In this document: in pieces, positions 27,056-34,108 of the stretch | How positions within the stretch are numbered: position 1 is the stretch's first letter | Layout of the letters: every line of letters starts with the position of its first letter | Assembly: GCA_944378105.1 (NCBI GenBank) | Contig: CALWGC010000030.1 | Location: 1 to 64,000, forward strand | Source: an uncultured Clostridia bacterium | GTDB taxonomy: Bacteria; Bacillota; Clostridia; Lachnospirales; Anaerotignaceae | DNA: 64,000 nt | Direction of reading: 5' to 3' | Position numbers and translations under genes: made by a program | The notes under the pieces: model-generated | Database searches by the model: none | Told to the model about the DNA's origin: nothing | What the model saw: the letters and a program-made list of their open reading frames with translations, nothing else

Positions 27056-27931
27056 ATGGCAGCAACTGCAACTGTGAAAAATGGGGCTGCAAAGCCTGCA
27101 AAACAATTGAGCAAAAAGCAGCTGAAAAAACTTAAAATGAAACGTAAAGCCATTATCTTAGGGATTATTGTGCTCGTAGTATTGATTCTCAGCTTCTTTG
27201 CACCATATTTTGTACCAAATGATCCATACGCTTCTAACCCAACCATGATGAAACAGCCACCTTCTGCACAATTTTGGTTTGGGACTGACCACCTGGGCCG
27301 CTGCGTATTCTCTCGTGTGCTGGCCGGTGCGCGTACATCTATTTTTGCTACCTTGGTATTGGTTATTATCTCCTTTATCATTGGTACCGCCATTGGTATT
27401 ATCTGCGGCTACTATGGCGGCGCAGTAGATAACATCCTGATGCGTATTACAGATATTTTGCTTTCCTTGCCTCAGATGGTATTGGCTATTGCCGTAGCCG
27501 GTATCCTGGGCGGTAGCTTGACCAATGCCTTGATCGCTATCGGGGTAACAAGCTGGACTTCTTATGCGCGCTTGGCTCGAAGCCATACGATGCGTATTAA
27601 GAACTTACCGTATATTAACTCCTGTCGTTTGACGGGTTCTTCGGACATCAACATTCTGTTCCATCACGTATTACCAAACTTGATTGGTCCCATGTTGGTA
27701 AATGCCACATTGGAAATTGGTACCACGATGCTTTCCATCGCAGGTCTGTCCTTCCTGGGTCTGGGCGTTGCGCCTCCGGCAGCTGAATGGGGTTCCATGG
27801 TAAGTGAAGGTAGACCTTACTTGCAGCTGGCACCTTGGACAGTATTTGCTCCTGCTGTTGCAATTTTGATTGCAGTTATGCTGTTCAACTACTTCGGTGA
27901 AAGCGTATGCGACGTAGCAAATGATGTGTAA
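27056..27931 (+). CDS. ABC transporter permease (DppC/OppC/NikC type)
   Basis: A 291-residue permease with a Lys-rich N-terminal tail, a first helix around residues 38-58 (AIILGIIVLVVLIL), the OppC N-terminal motif (FWFGTDHLGRCVFSR) and the BPD_transp_1 domain with SWTSYARLARSHTM as EAA loop. ATG 27056 follows GAGGTG at 27041-27046; the in-frame GTG 27044 lies in that site. It forms the heterodimeric channel with the product of 26112. The gene is followed after 15 bases by the first ATPase gene. Confidence 0.94.
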   Translation: MAATATVKNGAAKPAKQLSKKQLKKLKMKRKAIILGIIVLVVLILSFFAPYFVPNDPYASNPTMMKQPPSAQFWFGTDHLGRCVFSRVLAGARTSIFATLVLVIISFIIGTAIGIICGYYGGAVDNILMRITDILLSLPQMVLAIAVAGILGGSLTNALIAIGVTSWTSYARLARSHTMRIKNLPYINSCRLTGSSDINILFHHVLPNLIGPMLVNATLEIGTTMLSIAGLSFLGLGVAPPAAEWGSMVSEGRPYLQLAPWTVFAPAVAILIAVMLFNYFGESVCDVANDV

Positions 27932-27946
27932 TGGAGGGGTGTGAAC

Positions 27947-28894
27947 ATGGCTGAAAATTTATTGGAAATCAAGGACCTCACCCTTTCTTATGGTGAGTTT
28001 AAGATTGTAACCGACGTTAACTTTTCTGTAAAACCAGGCGAAATCGTTTGTATTGCAGGGGAATCCGGTTGCGGTAAAAGTACATTGATTAAAGCCATTT
28101 TGGGGATCAAACACCTGGGTACACAGGTAGTAAATGGTAGCATCATCCTCAACGGCAGAGATATTACGAATCTGAGTGTAGAAGAAAGACGTCAGATTCT
28201 GGGTACCGAAATTGGTTATGTACCACAGAACACAAGAGGTTCTTTCAACAACATCAGAAGCTATGACATTCAGTACAAAGAAACCTTGCAGTGCCACAAC
28301 CAAAAATTTGATCGCGGCGAAGCAATTAAATTGTTCAAACGTCTGAACTTCCCTGATCCGGAACGTCTTCTGGGCCATCAGCCTTGGGAAATGTCCGGTG
28401 GTATGAACCAACGTATGGCAATTGGCCTGGCTGTATTGCAAGAACCAAAACTGATGCTGGCCGACGAAGCAACTTCCGTATTGGACGTTACCAGCCAGAA
28501 ACAGGTTATCGAAGAATTGGCACAGTTGAGAGATGAACTTGGTTGGTCCATCCTTTTCATCACCCACAACTTGGGCGTTGCTTCTCACATCGCTGACAAA
28601 CTGGGTGTTATGTATGCCGGCCGTATGGTAGAATATGGCGATATCCGCAAAGTATTGGACGATCCAATTCATCCATATACCCGTGCACTGTTGGCTGCTA
28701 TCCCTGGCAAAGACAGAAAATTGCCAGTTGGTTTGGAAGGCAGACCTCCTCTGGATGGTGCAGAATGGACAGGTTGTACCTTTGAACCTCGCTGCAAACA
28801 TCGCACCGAGGCTTGTAAAACAAGAGCATATTGCTTGAAAGAAGTGGAACCTGGCCACTTTGCTAGCTGCTCAGAAGGGAGGGTGAAACAATGA
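27947..28894 (+). CDS. ABC transporter ATP-binding protein (DppD/OppD type)
   Basis: A 315-residue ATPase. Walker A is GESGCGKST (about residues 38-46), the signature is MSGGMNQR, and Walker B is LMLADEATSVLD, followed by the H-loop THNLG. The C-terminal oligopeptide/dipeptide extension has HPYTRALLAAIPG and the cysteine pattern CTFEPRCKHRTEACK, which is characteristic of OppD/DppD proteins and may hold an iron-sulfur site. ATG 27947 follows GGAGGGG at 27933-27939; the GTG at 27941 is too close. The stop overlaps the next ATPase start as ATGA. It forms the ATPase heterodimer with that protein. Confidence 0.94.
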   Translation: MAENLLEIKDLTLSYGEFKIVTDVNFSVKPGEIVCIAGESGCGKSTLIKAILGIKHLGTQVVNGSIILNGRDITNLSVEERRQILGTEIGYVPQNTRGSFNNIRSYDIQYKETLQCHNQKFDRGEAIKLFKRLNFPDPERLLGHQPWEMSGGMNQRMAIGLAVLQEPKLMLADEATSVLDVTSQKQVIEELAQLRDELGWSILFITHNLGVASHIADKLGVMYAGRMVEYGDIRKVLDDPIHPYTRALLAAIPGKDRKLPVGLEGRPPLDGAEWTGCTFEPRCKHRTEACKTRAYCLKEVEPGHFASCSEGRVKQ

Positions 28895-29652
28895 GTGAAG
28901 CACCTTTGTTGGAAGTGAGAAACGTAGCGAAAGCATACGGGAAAAAGAATAAAAGAAAAGAAGTTTTGACTGATATCAACTTTACTCTGAATGAAGGTGA
29001 AGTATTGGGTATCATCGGGGAATCTGGCTGTGGCAAAAGTGTTTTGCTGAACCTGATCTCCTGTTTGGAACCAGTATCCGATGGCCAGCTGTTTTTCAAA
29101 GGCCAAGAATATACTGGCAAAAAACCAAAAGATGTTTGCCGTTGGTTCCAGGTAATTTTCCAGGACTCGGAAGCTGCATTCGACCCGAAAATGACCATCC
29201 GTCAGTCCATGAAGGAAAACCTGAAGCTGTTGGCTTCGGATGCAAGCGATGCTGACCGCCGTATTGATGAAATGGTTGGTATGATGGGCTTGGCCTCCGA
29301 ACTGGCCGACCGTTATCCTCGTCAGCTTTCTGGTGGCCAGGTACAACGTATGGCAATTGCCCGTGGTTTGGTAACCAGCCCCAATATGCTTCTTTGCGAT
29401 GAAATCACCTCTGCTTTGGACGTATCTGCACAGGCTATGATTTTGCAGTACTTGTATGAACTGCGTCGTCAAAGAGGCTTGACGATGATATTCGTATCCC
29501 ATGACTTGGCTGTATGTAGTACATTCTGCGATCGTATTGCGATTATGCAGGGCGGCCGTATCGTAGAAATTGGTACTCCAGAACAGATCATGGATCACCC
29601 ACAGCACGACTACACCAAACTGTTGTTGGATGCTGTATTGTACGTAAAATAA
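28891..29652 (+). CDS. ABC transporter ATP-binding protein (DppF/OppF type)
   Basis: A 253-residue ATPase. Walker A is GESGCGKSV, the signature is LSGGQVQRMAIAR, Walker B is LLCDEITSALD and the H-loop SHDLAV. It is shorter than many OppF proteins because the C-terminal Cys extension is missing, as often seen in NikE/DppF-like partners. The start overlaps the previous stop (ATGA), giving translational coupling. It completes a five-gene transporter operon: binding protein, two permeases, two ATPases. A terminator follows at 29745. Confidence 0.94.
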   Translation: MSEAPLLEVRNVAKAYGKKNKRKEVLTDINFTLNEGEVLGIIGESGCGKSVLLNLISCLEPVSDGQLFFKGQEYTGKKPKDVCRWFQVIFQDSEAAFDPKMTIRQSMKENLKLLASDASDADRRIDEMVGMMGLASELADRYPRQLSGGQVQRMAIARGLVTSPNMLLCDEITSALDVSAQAMILQYLYELRRQRGLTMIFVSHDLAVCSTFCDRIAIMQGGRIVEIGTPEQIMDHPQHDYTKLLLDAVLYVK

Positions 29653-29744
29653 TTCGCTTTCTAGCGTCATGATTGAAGTTATCCCAATGGGTTTTTCTTG
29701 TGGATAACAAAATGAAAACGCTCCCCATATTATACCCTTTATAT

Positions 29745-29784
29745 AGACCGCGTGGTTCTCCCCAATTTGCCGCGCGGTCTTTCT
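29745..29784 (+). terminator. terminator of the ABC transporter operon
   Basis: AGACCGCGTGG (29745-29755) pairs with CCGCGCGGTCT (29770-29780), followed by TTCTTT. The stem is GC-rich and contrasts with the AT-rich flanks. Confidence 0.75.
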
Positions 29785-29839
29785 TTATGTTTAGAAGTTG
29801 ATTTAGGAGATGTTTTAAGCATTTTTTCGGTGAAATTAC

Positions 29840-30034
29840 ATGGAAATGGACGAAGAGAAAAGGGCCGAGCTGACCAACGAAATCATGCAGCAGTTGTATG
29901 ATAGCAACACCATCCTGGTTATCAATAACTATAACCGAAATATCGTGCTGAAAAAAGGAATCACCGGGTTCCACGAAACCAATCCGTATGAGTTTTACGG
30001 TGTATCGGCAGAGACTTCGTTTGGCGAGTCGTAA
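29840..30034 (+). pseudogene. 3' remnant of a third solute-binding-protein gene
   Basis: A 64-codon frame whose product matches the last 60 or so residues of the two complete binding proteins: NEIMQQLYDSNTILV, YNRN, and NPYEFYGVSAET before the stop. The rest of the gene is missing. Sequence before about 29837 (AT-rich, just after the operon terminator) shows no similarity. ATG 29840 has no convincing ribosome site, and the fragment has no signal peptide, so it is most likely a non-functional leftover of a tandem copy. It is followed by its own terminator at 30091, like a once complete transcription unit. Confidence 0.88.
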
Positions 30035-30090
30035 CAAGGGAATAGCTTGAACAGAGAAGTGCGTTAGAAAAAAGTTTTGTTTCAAATAAG

Positions 30091-30126
30091 AAACGCAAGG
30101 CCACGGAAGACGTGGTCTTGCGTTTT
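30091..30126 (+). terminator. terminator after the binding-protein remnant
   Basis: AAACGCAAGGCCACG (30091-30105) pairs with CGTGGTCTTGCGTTT (30111-30125), with one G-T pair, and T4. The upstream A-run may let it serve the convergent minus-strand gene too. Confidence 0.85.
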
Positions 30127-30230
30127 CTACTTCTTATTGCTTTTAAAAAGCTGTTCAAGCGCCAGGTGGAAAAAAAGGATGCTGGAAACGATAGAAAAGA
30201 GACGAGTATCACTTTTTGATTCCATTTCGA

Positions 30231-31883
30231 TTATCTACTCTTTAACACCTGTGCCACATTTAAGTTACTGCTGGAGTAATCGGGGATCAGGCCCAGGCGC
30301 CAGATGGATGTGCCGCTGATGCCAAACAATTTGGCCAAGTCCACTTTTTCTTGCATGCTGAGGGCATTTTCATACCACAAGGTGGTGGTGCCGCCGTTTT
30401 CTGGATAGGTGAGGTAAGGGTTATGGTAGGTGCGGGAATAGTTACTGATGGTATCGGTTTGATTCAGTTTATCCCGTAATTGGCTGCTGCTGATGGTGAT
30501 GGGGGTACTGTTGGTGATGACACCATTGACCACGTTCCATCCTGCGCTATCGATGCTTAACCCCAGCACCACTTTTTCCTTTGGTATTTGGAAAACGGTG
30601 GTTTTGATGGCATAATAAATTTCGTCAAAAGGCGTGACCGGAGTAGTCGTAAAGCCGCTGGCCATTTCTGTTTCCGAAAGGGAAGTAGGCGCATAATCAT
30701 AGGCCATGATAATGACATGGTCTGCCAGGGTGCCAATGGCCGAGAGGTCATAGCCGTCGTAGTAGGCACTGCTGTTTTTCAGTTTGGGCGATACGGCCAC
30801 TTGCAGTTTTTTCCCGGCGGCATCCAACTGCGTATTCAATTCGGTTAAAAAGGCCGTAAAGCCAGTTTTCAGTTCATTGCCGCGGAGGCCTTCAAAATCG
30901 ATGGTTACGCCGTCATAGAAATTGGTGCCGGTGGTACGGTAAACGGTGGTGGCTTCTTCCACAATGGCCGCTACAGCCTGGCTGCGCAAGGTTGGGTCGG
31001 TTAAAATGGACGTCATGGGGCTATCGGCTTCTACTGCGCTGCAAAAAACATTCAGATATTGTTCCACGCCGTTGCCGTCATAAAAGGCCACCACGTCTTC
31101 ATATCCGGACGGCACAACCCATTCGTTTCCACCGGTGCTTAAAGTATTGACCACCGGAACCCCATTTTCTAACACCATACGGCTCCAACCATAGGAAACG
31201 GCATCATAGGAAGAAGCAATTTCTTTTTGAGAGAAAGAGGAAAAGGCGTAAAAAGCATGTTGGTAAGCCAAAGGCTGGTTTTGCCGTTCATAAAGACGCA
31301 TCATCATGGCAGCGGCTTCTTCCCGGGTGGCATAGCCTTCGGGGTCAAAGGAAGTGGCGCTTTTTCCGCTGATGATACCAAAGTCATAGGCGATGGTGAT
31401 ATATCCTTTGTCTGTGGAAACATCGGTGAAGGGCAGGCCTGTGTCGGATACTTGCCCTGCCAATGCGTCATAGCCCAAGGCTTTGACCAGCATCACAGCC
31501 AATTCTCGCCGGGTGATGCTTTCGTTTGGGCGAAAAGAGCCACTGGTCACGTCGGTGGCCCCATGGGCAGAGGCCGTATTGACGGCTGTGTAATACCAGC
31601 TGGAGGTGTCTTGCACATCGGAAAAAGGAGAGGCCGTGGCGCTGGCGTTCCAGCCGAATAAGTTGGAGAGCATTTGCGCAAACTGGGCCCGGGTGACGGT
31701 CTGGCCTGTGCCAAAATAGCCACTGTCCATCCCGTTCATGATGCCGGCGGCTGCGGCGTCTTCCACGTTTTGATAAGCCCAATGGCTGGGCGGCATATCG
31801 GAAAAGGTTTGTGCCGCGGCAGGTATGGAGATGGCACTGCAAAGAAGCGAGGTGCTAAGCAAAAGTGCCCATGTTTTTTTCAT
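30231..31883 (-). CDS. SLH-domain glycoside hydrolase family 18 protein
   Basis: A 550-residue exported protein. It has a signal peptide (residues 1-24, ending AAAQ), three S-layer-homology repeats (about 25-200; marks are FSDMPPSHWAY, FSDVQDTSSWYYTA and FTDVSTDKGYITIAYDFG) and a C-terminal GH18 barrel (about 210-550). The catalytic motif reads DGVTIDFEG: the terminal Glu is present and one Asp of the classic DxxDxDxE is Thr, as is common in spore-cortex and peptidoglycan-directed GH18 enzymes (YaaH/SleL group have Asn there). The SLH repeats would attach it to secondary cell-wall polymer. Probable role: N-acetylglucosaminidase acting on peptidoglycan or chitin-like glycans. An AGGAGGGAT site precedes ATG 31883. 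Confidence 0.9.
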   Translation of the reverse strand: MKKTWALLLSTSLLCSAISIPAAAQTFSDMPPSHWAYQNVEDAAAAGIMNGMDSGYFGTGQTVTRAQFAQMLSNLFGWNASATASPFSDVQDTSSWYYTAVNTASAHGATDVTSGSFRPNESITRRELAVMLVKALGYDALAGQVSDTGLPFTDVSTDKGYITIAYDFGIISGKSATSFDPEGYATREEAAAMMMRLYERQNQPLAYQHAFYAFSSFSQKEIASSYDAVSYGWSRMVLENGVPVVNTLSTGGNEWVVPSGYEDVVAFYDGNGVEQYLNVFCSAVEADSPMTSILTDPTLRSQAVAAIVEEATTVYRTTGTNFYDGVTIDFEGLRGNELKTGFTAFLTELNTQLDAAGKKLQVAVSPKLKNSSAYYDGYDLSAIGTLADHVIIMAYDYAPTSLSETEMASGFTTTPVTPFDEIYYAIKTTVFQIPKEKVVLGLSIDSAGWNVVNGVITNSTPITISSSQLRDKLNQTDTISNYSRTYHNPYLTYPENGGTTTLWYENALSMQEKVDLAKLFGISGTSIWRLGLIPDYSSSNLNVAQVLKSR

Positions 31884-32047
31884 AAAAATCCCTCCTATGT
31901 AATCTTACATTTGTACGATTTAACTGTAGTGTATCATAAATCAAAAATGAATACAAGTCCTGTAGGAATTTTTCTACAGAGGAAGAAGAAAAGTTGAAAA
32001 AAAGAGGAAAATATGATATATTCCTTATCAAAAAGGAGGTTTTTGAG

Positions 32048-32578
32048 GTGCAGTTTGGCTGGGAATTTGCACTTTTGGATGGCATACAGGCTGTCTTTGG
32101 CAGTGCATGGGGCGACTGGTTTTGGCCGGTTTATACCCATTTGGGCAGCGGTGGCATTTTATGGATTGCGCTGATTCTTTGGGTGCTTTTGGTGAAAAAA
32201 GAGAAAAAGAGGGGCATCATTGCCATTTTGGCTCTGCTGCTTTGTTTGGTGATTGGCAATGGTTTCTTGAAAAATTTGGTACAACGGCCAAGGCCTTTTT
32301 CCTATCTGCCCAATTTGACGCTTTTGATTGCGCCGCCCCAGGATTATTCTTTTCCTTCGGGCCACACCATGAGCTCTTTTGCGGCGGCCTATGCCCTTTC
32401 TTTGGGGCAGTCGACCAGGAAAAAGGTTTTGCTGTATGTACTGGCGGCGGCCATGGCCTTTTCCAGACTGTATTTGTATGTGCATTTTCCAACGGACATA
32501 TTGGCCGGGGTGGTGCTGGGCCTTGCCATGGGCGTTTTGGCAAAAAAAGTGGTGTACGATGCAGAAAAGAAGCGATAG
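32048..32578 (+). CDS. PAP2 family membrane phosphatase
   Basis: A 176-residue membrane protein with the three PAP2 motifs: KNLVQRPRP, PSGHTMS and SRLYLYVHFPTD. About five hydrophobic segments surround them. Such enzymes dephosphorylate undecaprenyl pyrophosphate or other lipid phosphates outside the membrane (BcrC/PgpB type). The start is GTG 32048 because AAAGGAGG ends at 32040 with ideal spacing; an in-frame TTG at 31994 has no site. It is followed 40 bases later by an amidase-like gene, so the two may form a cell-wall unit with the Cys-rich membrane protein. Confidence 0.9.
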   Translation: MQFGWEFALLDGIQAVFGSAWGDWFWPVYTHLGSGGILWIALILWVLLVKKEKKRGIIAILALLLCLVIGNGFLKNLVQRPRPFSYLPNLTLLIAPPQDYSFPSGHTMSSFAAAYALSLGQSTRKKVLLYVLAAAMAFSRLYLYVHFPTDILAGVVLGLAMGVLAKKVVYDAEKKR

Positions 32579-32618
32579 GCGCATAAGTTAGACCAAAAGG
32601 AATAAGGAAGTGCGGCCT

Positions 32619-33158
32619 ATGGCAGCTGTTTTTTTAAGTCCCTCGGTACAGGAGTGGAATTTGTATTTGACCGAAGGCACAGAAGAGCAATACATGAACT
32701 TGGTGGCAGACGAAGTGGAGCCATTTTTAGAGACGGCGGGCATAGAGTTTGGACGAAACGACCCCAGTCAAAGCCTCTTGGAAGTCATCGCTCAGTCCAA
32801 TGCCTATCCCTATGATTTGCATATTGCCATCCATTCCAATGCCTCCCCGGAGGGAAAAGAGGGACAGTTTCAAGGGGTGGGACTTTATTACTATCCCCAA
32901 AGCGCAGGCGGCAGACGATTTGCGCTGTTATTACAAGAAGAGTTTCAAAAGATTTATCCAAACCCCGCCTTGGTGCAGTTATTTCCGACTACATCCTTGG
33001 CAGAAGTACGGCGCACCTATGCACCTTCGGTTTTGATTGAGGCAGGGTTTCACGATAATGCAGAAGATGAGACATGGATTAAGGCCAATCTCACCGCCAT
33101 CGGCGAAGCCATTGCAACGGCCGCCCAGCGGTACTTGGCAGGAGAAGGAGAGAACTAA
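32619..33158 (+). CDS. N-acetylmuramoyl-L-alanine amidase-like protein
   Basis: A 179-residue protein of the amidase_3 fold. Recognisable parts are DLHIAIHSNAS (zinc-ligand His and Asn), PQSAGGRRFA, and VLIEAGFHDN with the catalytic Glu. The usual N-terminal DxGHGG zinc His is replaced by a segment VFLSPSVQEWN, so the metal site is altered or supplied elsewhere; a subgroup of clostridial proteins begins this way. No signal peptide is visible, which suggests action in the cytoplasm, mother cell or after lysis. ATG 32619 (AAGGAAG at 32604-32610) is preferred over GTG 32610. It is 3 bases before the membrane-protein gene. Likely role in peptidoglycan or cortex turnover. Confidence 0.8.
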   Translation: MAAVFLSPSVQEWNLYLTEGTEEQYMNLVADEVEPFLETAGIEFGRNDPSQSLLEVIAQSNAYPYDLHIAIHSNASPEGKEGQFQGVGLYYYPQSAGGRRFALLLQEEFQKIYPNPALVQLFPTTSLAEVRRTYAPSVLIEAGFHDNAEDETWIKANLTAIGEAIATAAQRYLAGEGEN

Positions 33159-33161
33159 CCC

Positions 33162-33857
33162 ATGACGGTACGGGGGAGCCTGTTGGTGCAGGCCGGGATA
33201 CGAATGATTTGCTTTGTGGTCTTTTTGGGGCAGGCCTTAGGAAGTTGGACTGTACCGAGGGAGATTTGGGTTTTGGCCGGATTGTTTTTGGCCGTTTCCA
33301 TGGTACGGCGGCTTTTTCCAAATCGCCTGGAAAGCCATGGGGCCGACAAGCAATTTGACTTGGCCCAAGGAGAAGTGCCAAAGGAAGTGCAACGGCAATG
33401 GAAAAAAGAGGCATGGCGCAGTGGTCTGGTTTGGGTGGTTTGTAATGCAGTTTGTCTTTTTTTCTTGCTTTCGCTGCCGCAAAGAGAAGAGGCGCTATGG
33501 GCGTTGACGTTTTTTTATTCTGTTTGTGATGTGGTTTGCATTGTGGCTTTTTGTCCGTTTCAAGTGTTTTGGATGAAAAACAGATGCTGCATGACTTGTG
33601 TGATTTATAATTGGGATTATCTGATGATGGCAACGCCGCTATTGTTTTCTCGTTTTTGGGGCGGACGGTGCCTCTTTCTTTTGGGCTGTGTGGTGTTTTT
33701 CCAATGGGAGTGGAAAAAACGGCGCTATCCGGCCCGGTTTTGGGAAAAGACCAATCCACGCCTTTCTTGCGGCAACTGTACCGAAAAAAGTTGCCGCAGT
33801 CGGAACGTTGTTTTGCGCACATTGACAGCTTTCACACAACAAAAAATCGAAAAATAA
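33162..33857 (+). CDS. Cys-rich multi-spanning membrane protein of unknown function
   Basis: A 231-residue protein I cannot name. It shows about five hydrophobic segments (near residues 8-28, 35-50, 88-105, 112-130 and 150-180). Cysteines cluster in CPFQVFWMKNRCCMTCVIYN (about residues 131-150) and in CGNCTEKSC near residue 202, just before the C-terminus. CxxC and CC pairs around a membrane face suggest a metal or thiol-redox site. The C-terminal segment is soluble and basic. It starts at ATG 33162, 3 bases after the amidase-like gene (AGGAGAAGGAG site inside that gene), so the two are coupled. A strong terminator follows at 33907. Confidence 0.75.
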   Translation: MTVRGSLLVQAGIRMICFVVFLGQALGSWTVPREIWVLAGLFLAVSMVRRLFPNRLESHGADKQFDLAQGEVPKEVQRQWKKEAWRSGLVWVVCNAVCLFFLLSLPQREEALWALTFFYSVCDVVCIVAFCPFQVFWMKNRCCMTCVIYNWDYLMMATPLLFSRFWGGRCLFLLGCVVFFQWEWKKRRYPARFWEKTNPRLSCGNCTEKSCRSRNVVLRTLTAFTQQKIEK

Positions 33858-33906
33858 AGGTAGATCAAAAGCGGTTTTTAAAAAGAAAACGACCTGAGCG
33901 AAAATG

Positions 33907-33948
33907 AAAAAGCTGAAATCCTTGGTATGTCAGGATTTCAGCTTTTTT
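33907..33948 (+). terminator. terminator after the PAP2-amidase-membrane protein unit
   Basis: AAGCTGAAATCC (33910-33921) pairs perfectly with GGATTTCAGCTT (33933-33944), flanked by an A-run and T6. Confidence 0.9.
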
Positions 33949-34028
33949 GTTTTCCAAAAAACCTACGCCAAACGCCAATATGCTTTGTGCTTTGTTTTTA
34001 CAGTTTTATTACAAATTGTCGTTTATCC

Positions 34029-34057
34029 TTGCTTTCTGATACGAAAAGAAATATGAT
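34029..34057 (+). promoter_or_regulatory. predicted sigma-A promoter of the serpin gene
   Basis: TTGCTT (34029-34034) and TATGAT (34052-34057) are 17 bases apart, 52 bases before the serpin start. Confidence 0.55.
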
Positions 34058-34108
34058 AGGAAAAAAGAGGCATACCTGGAAGATGGGGATCAAAAAGGAG
34101 GGAATGAG

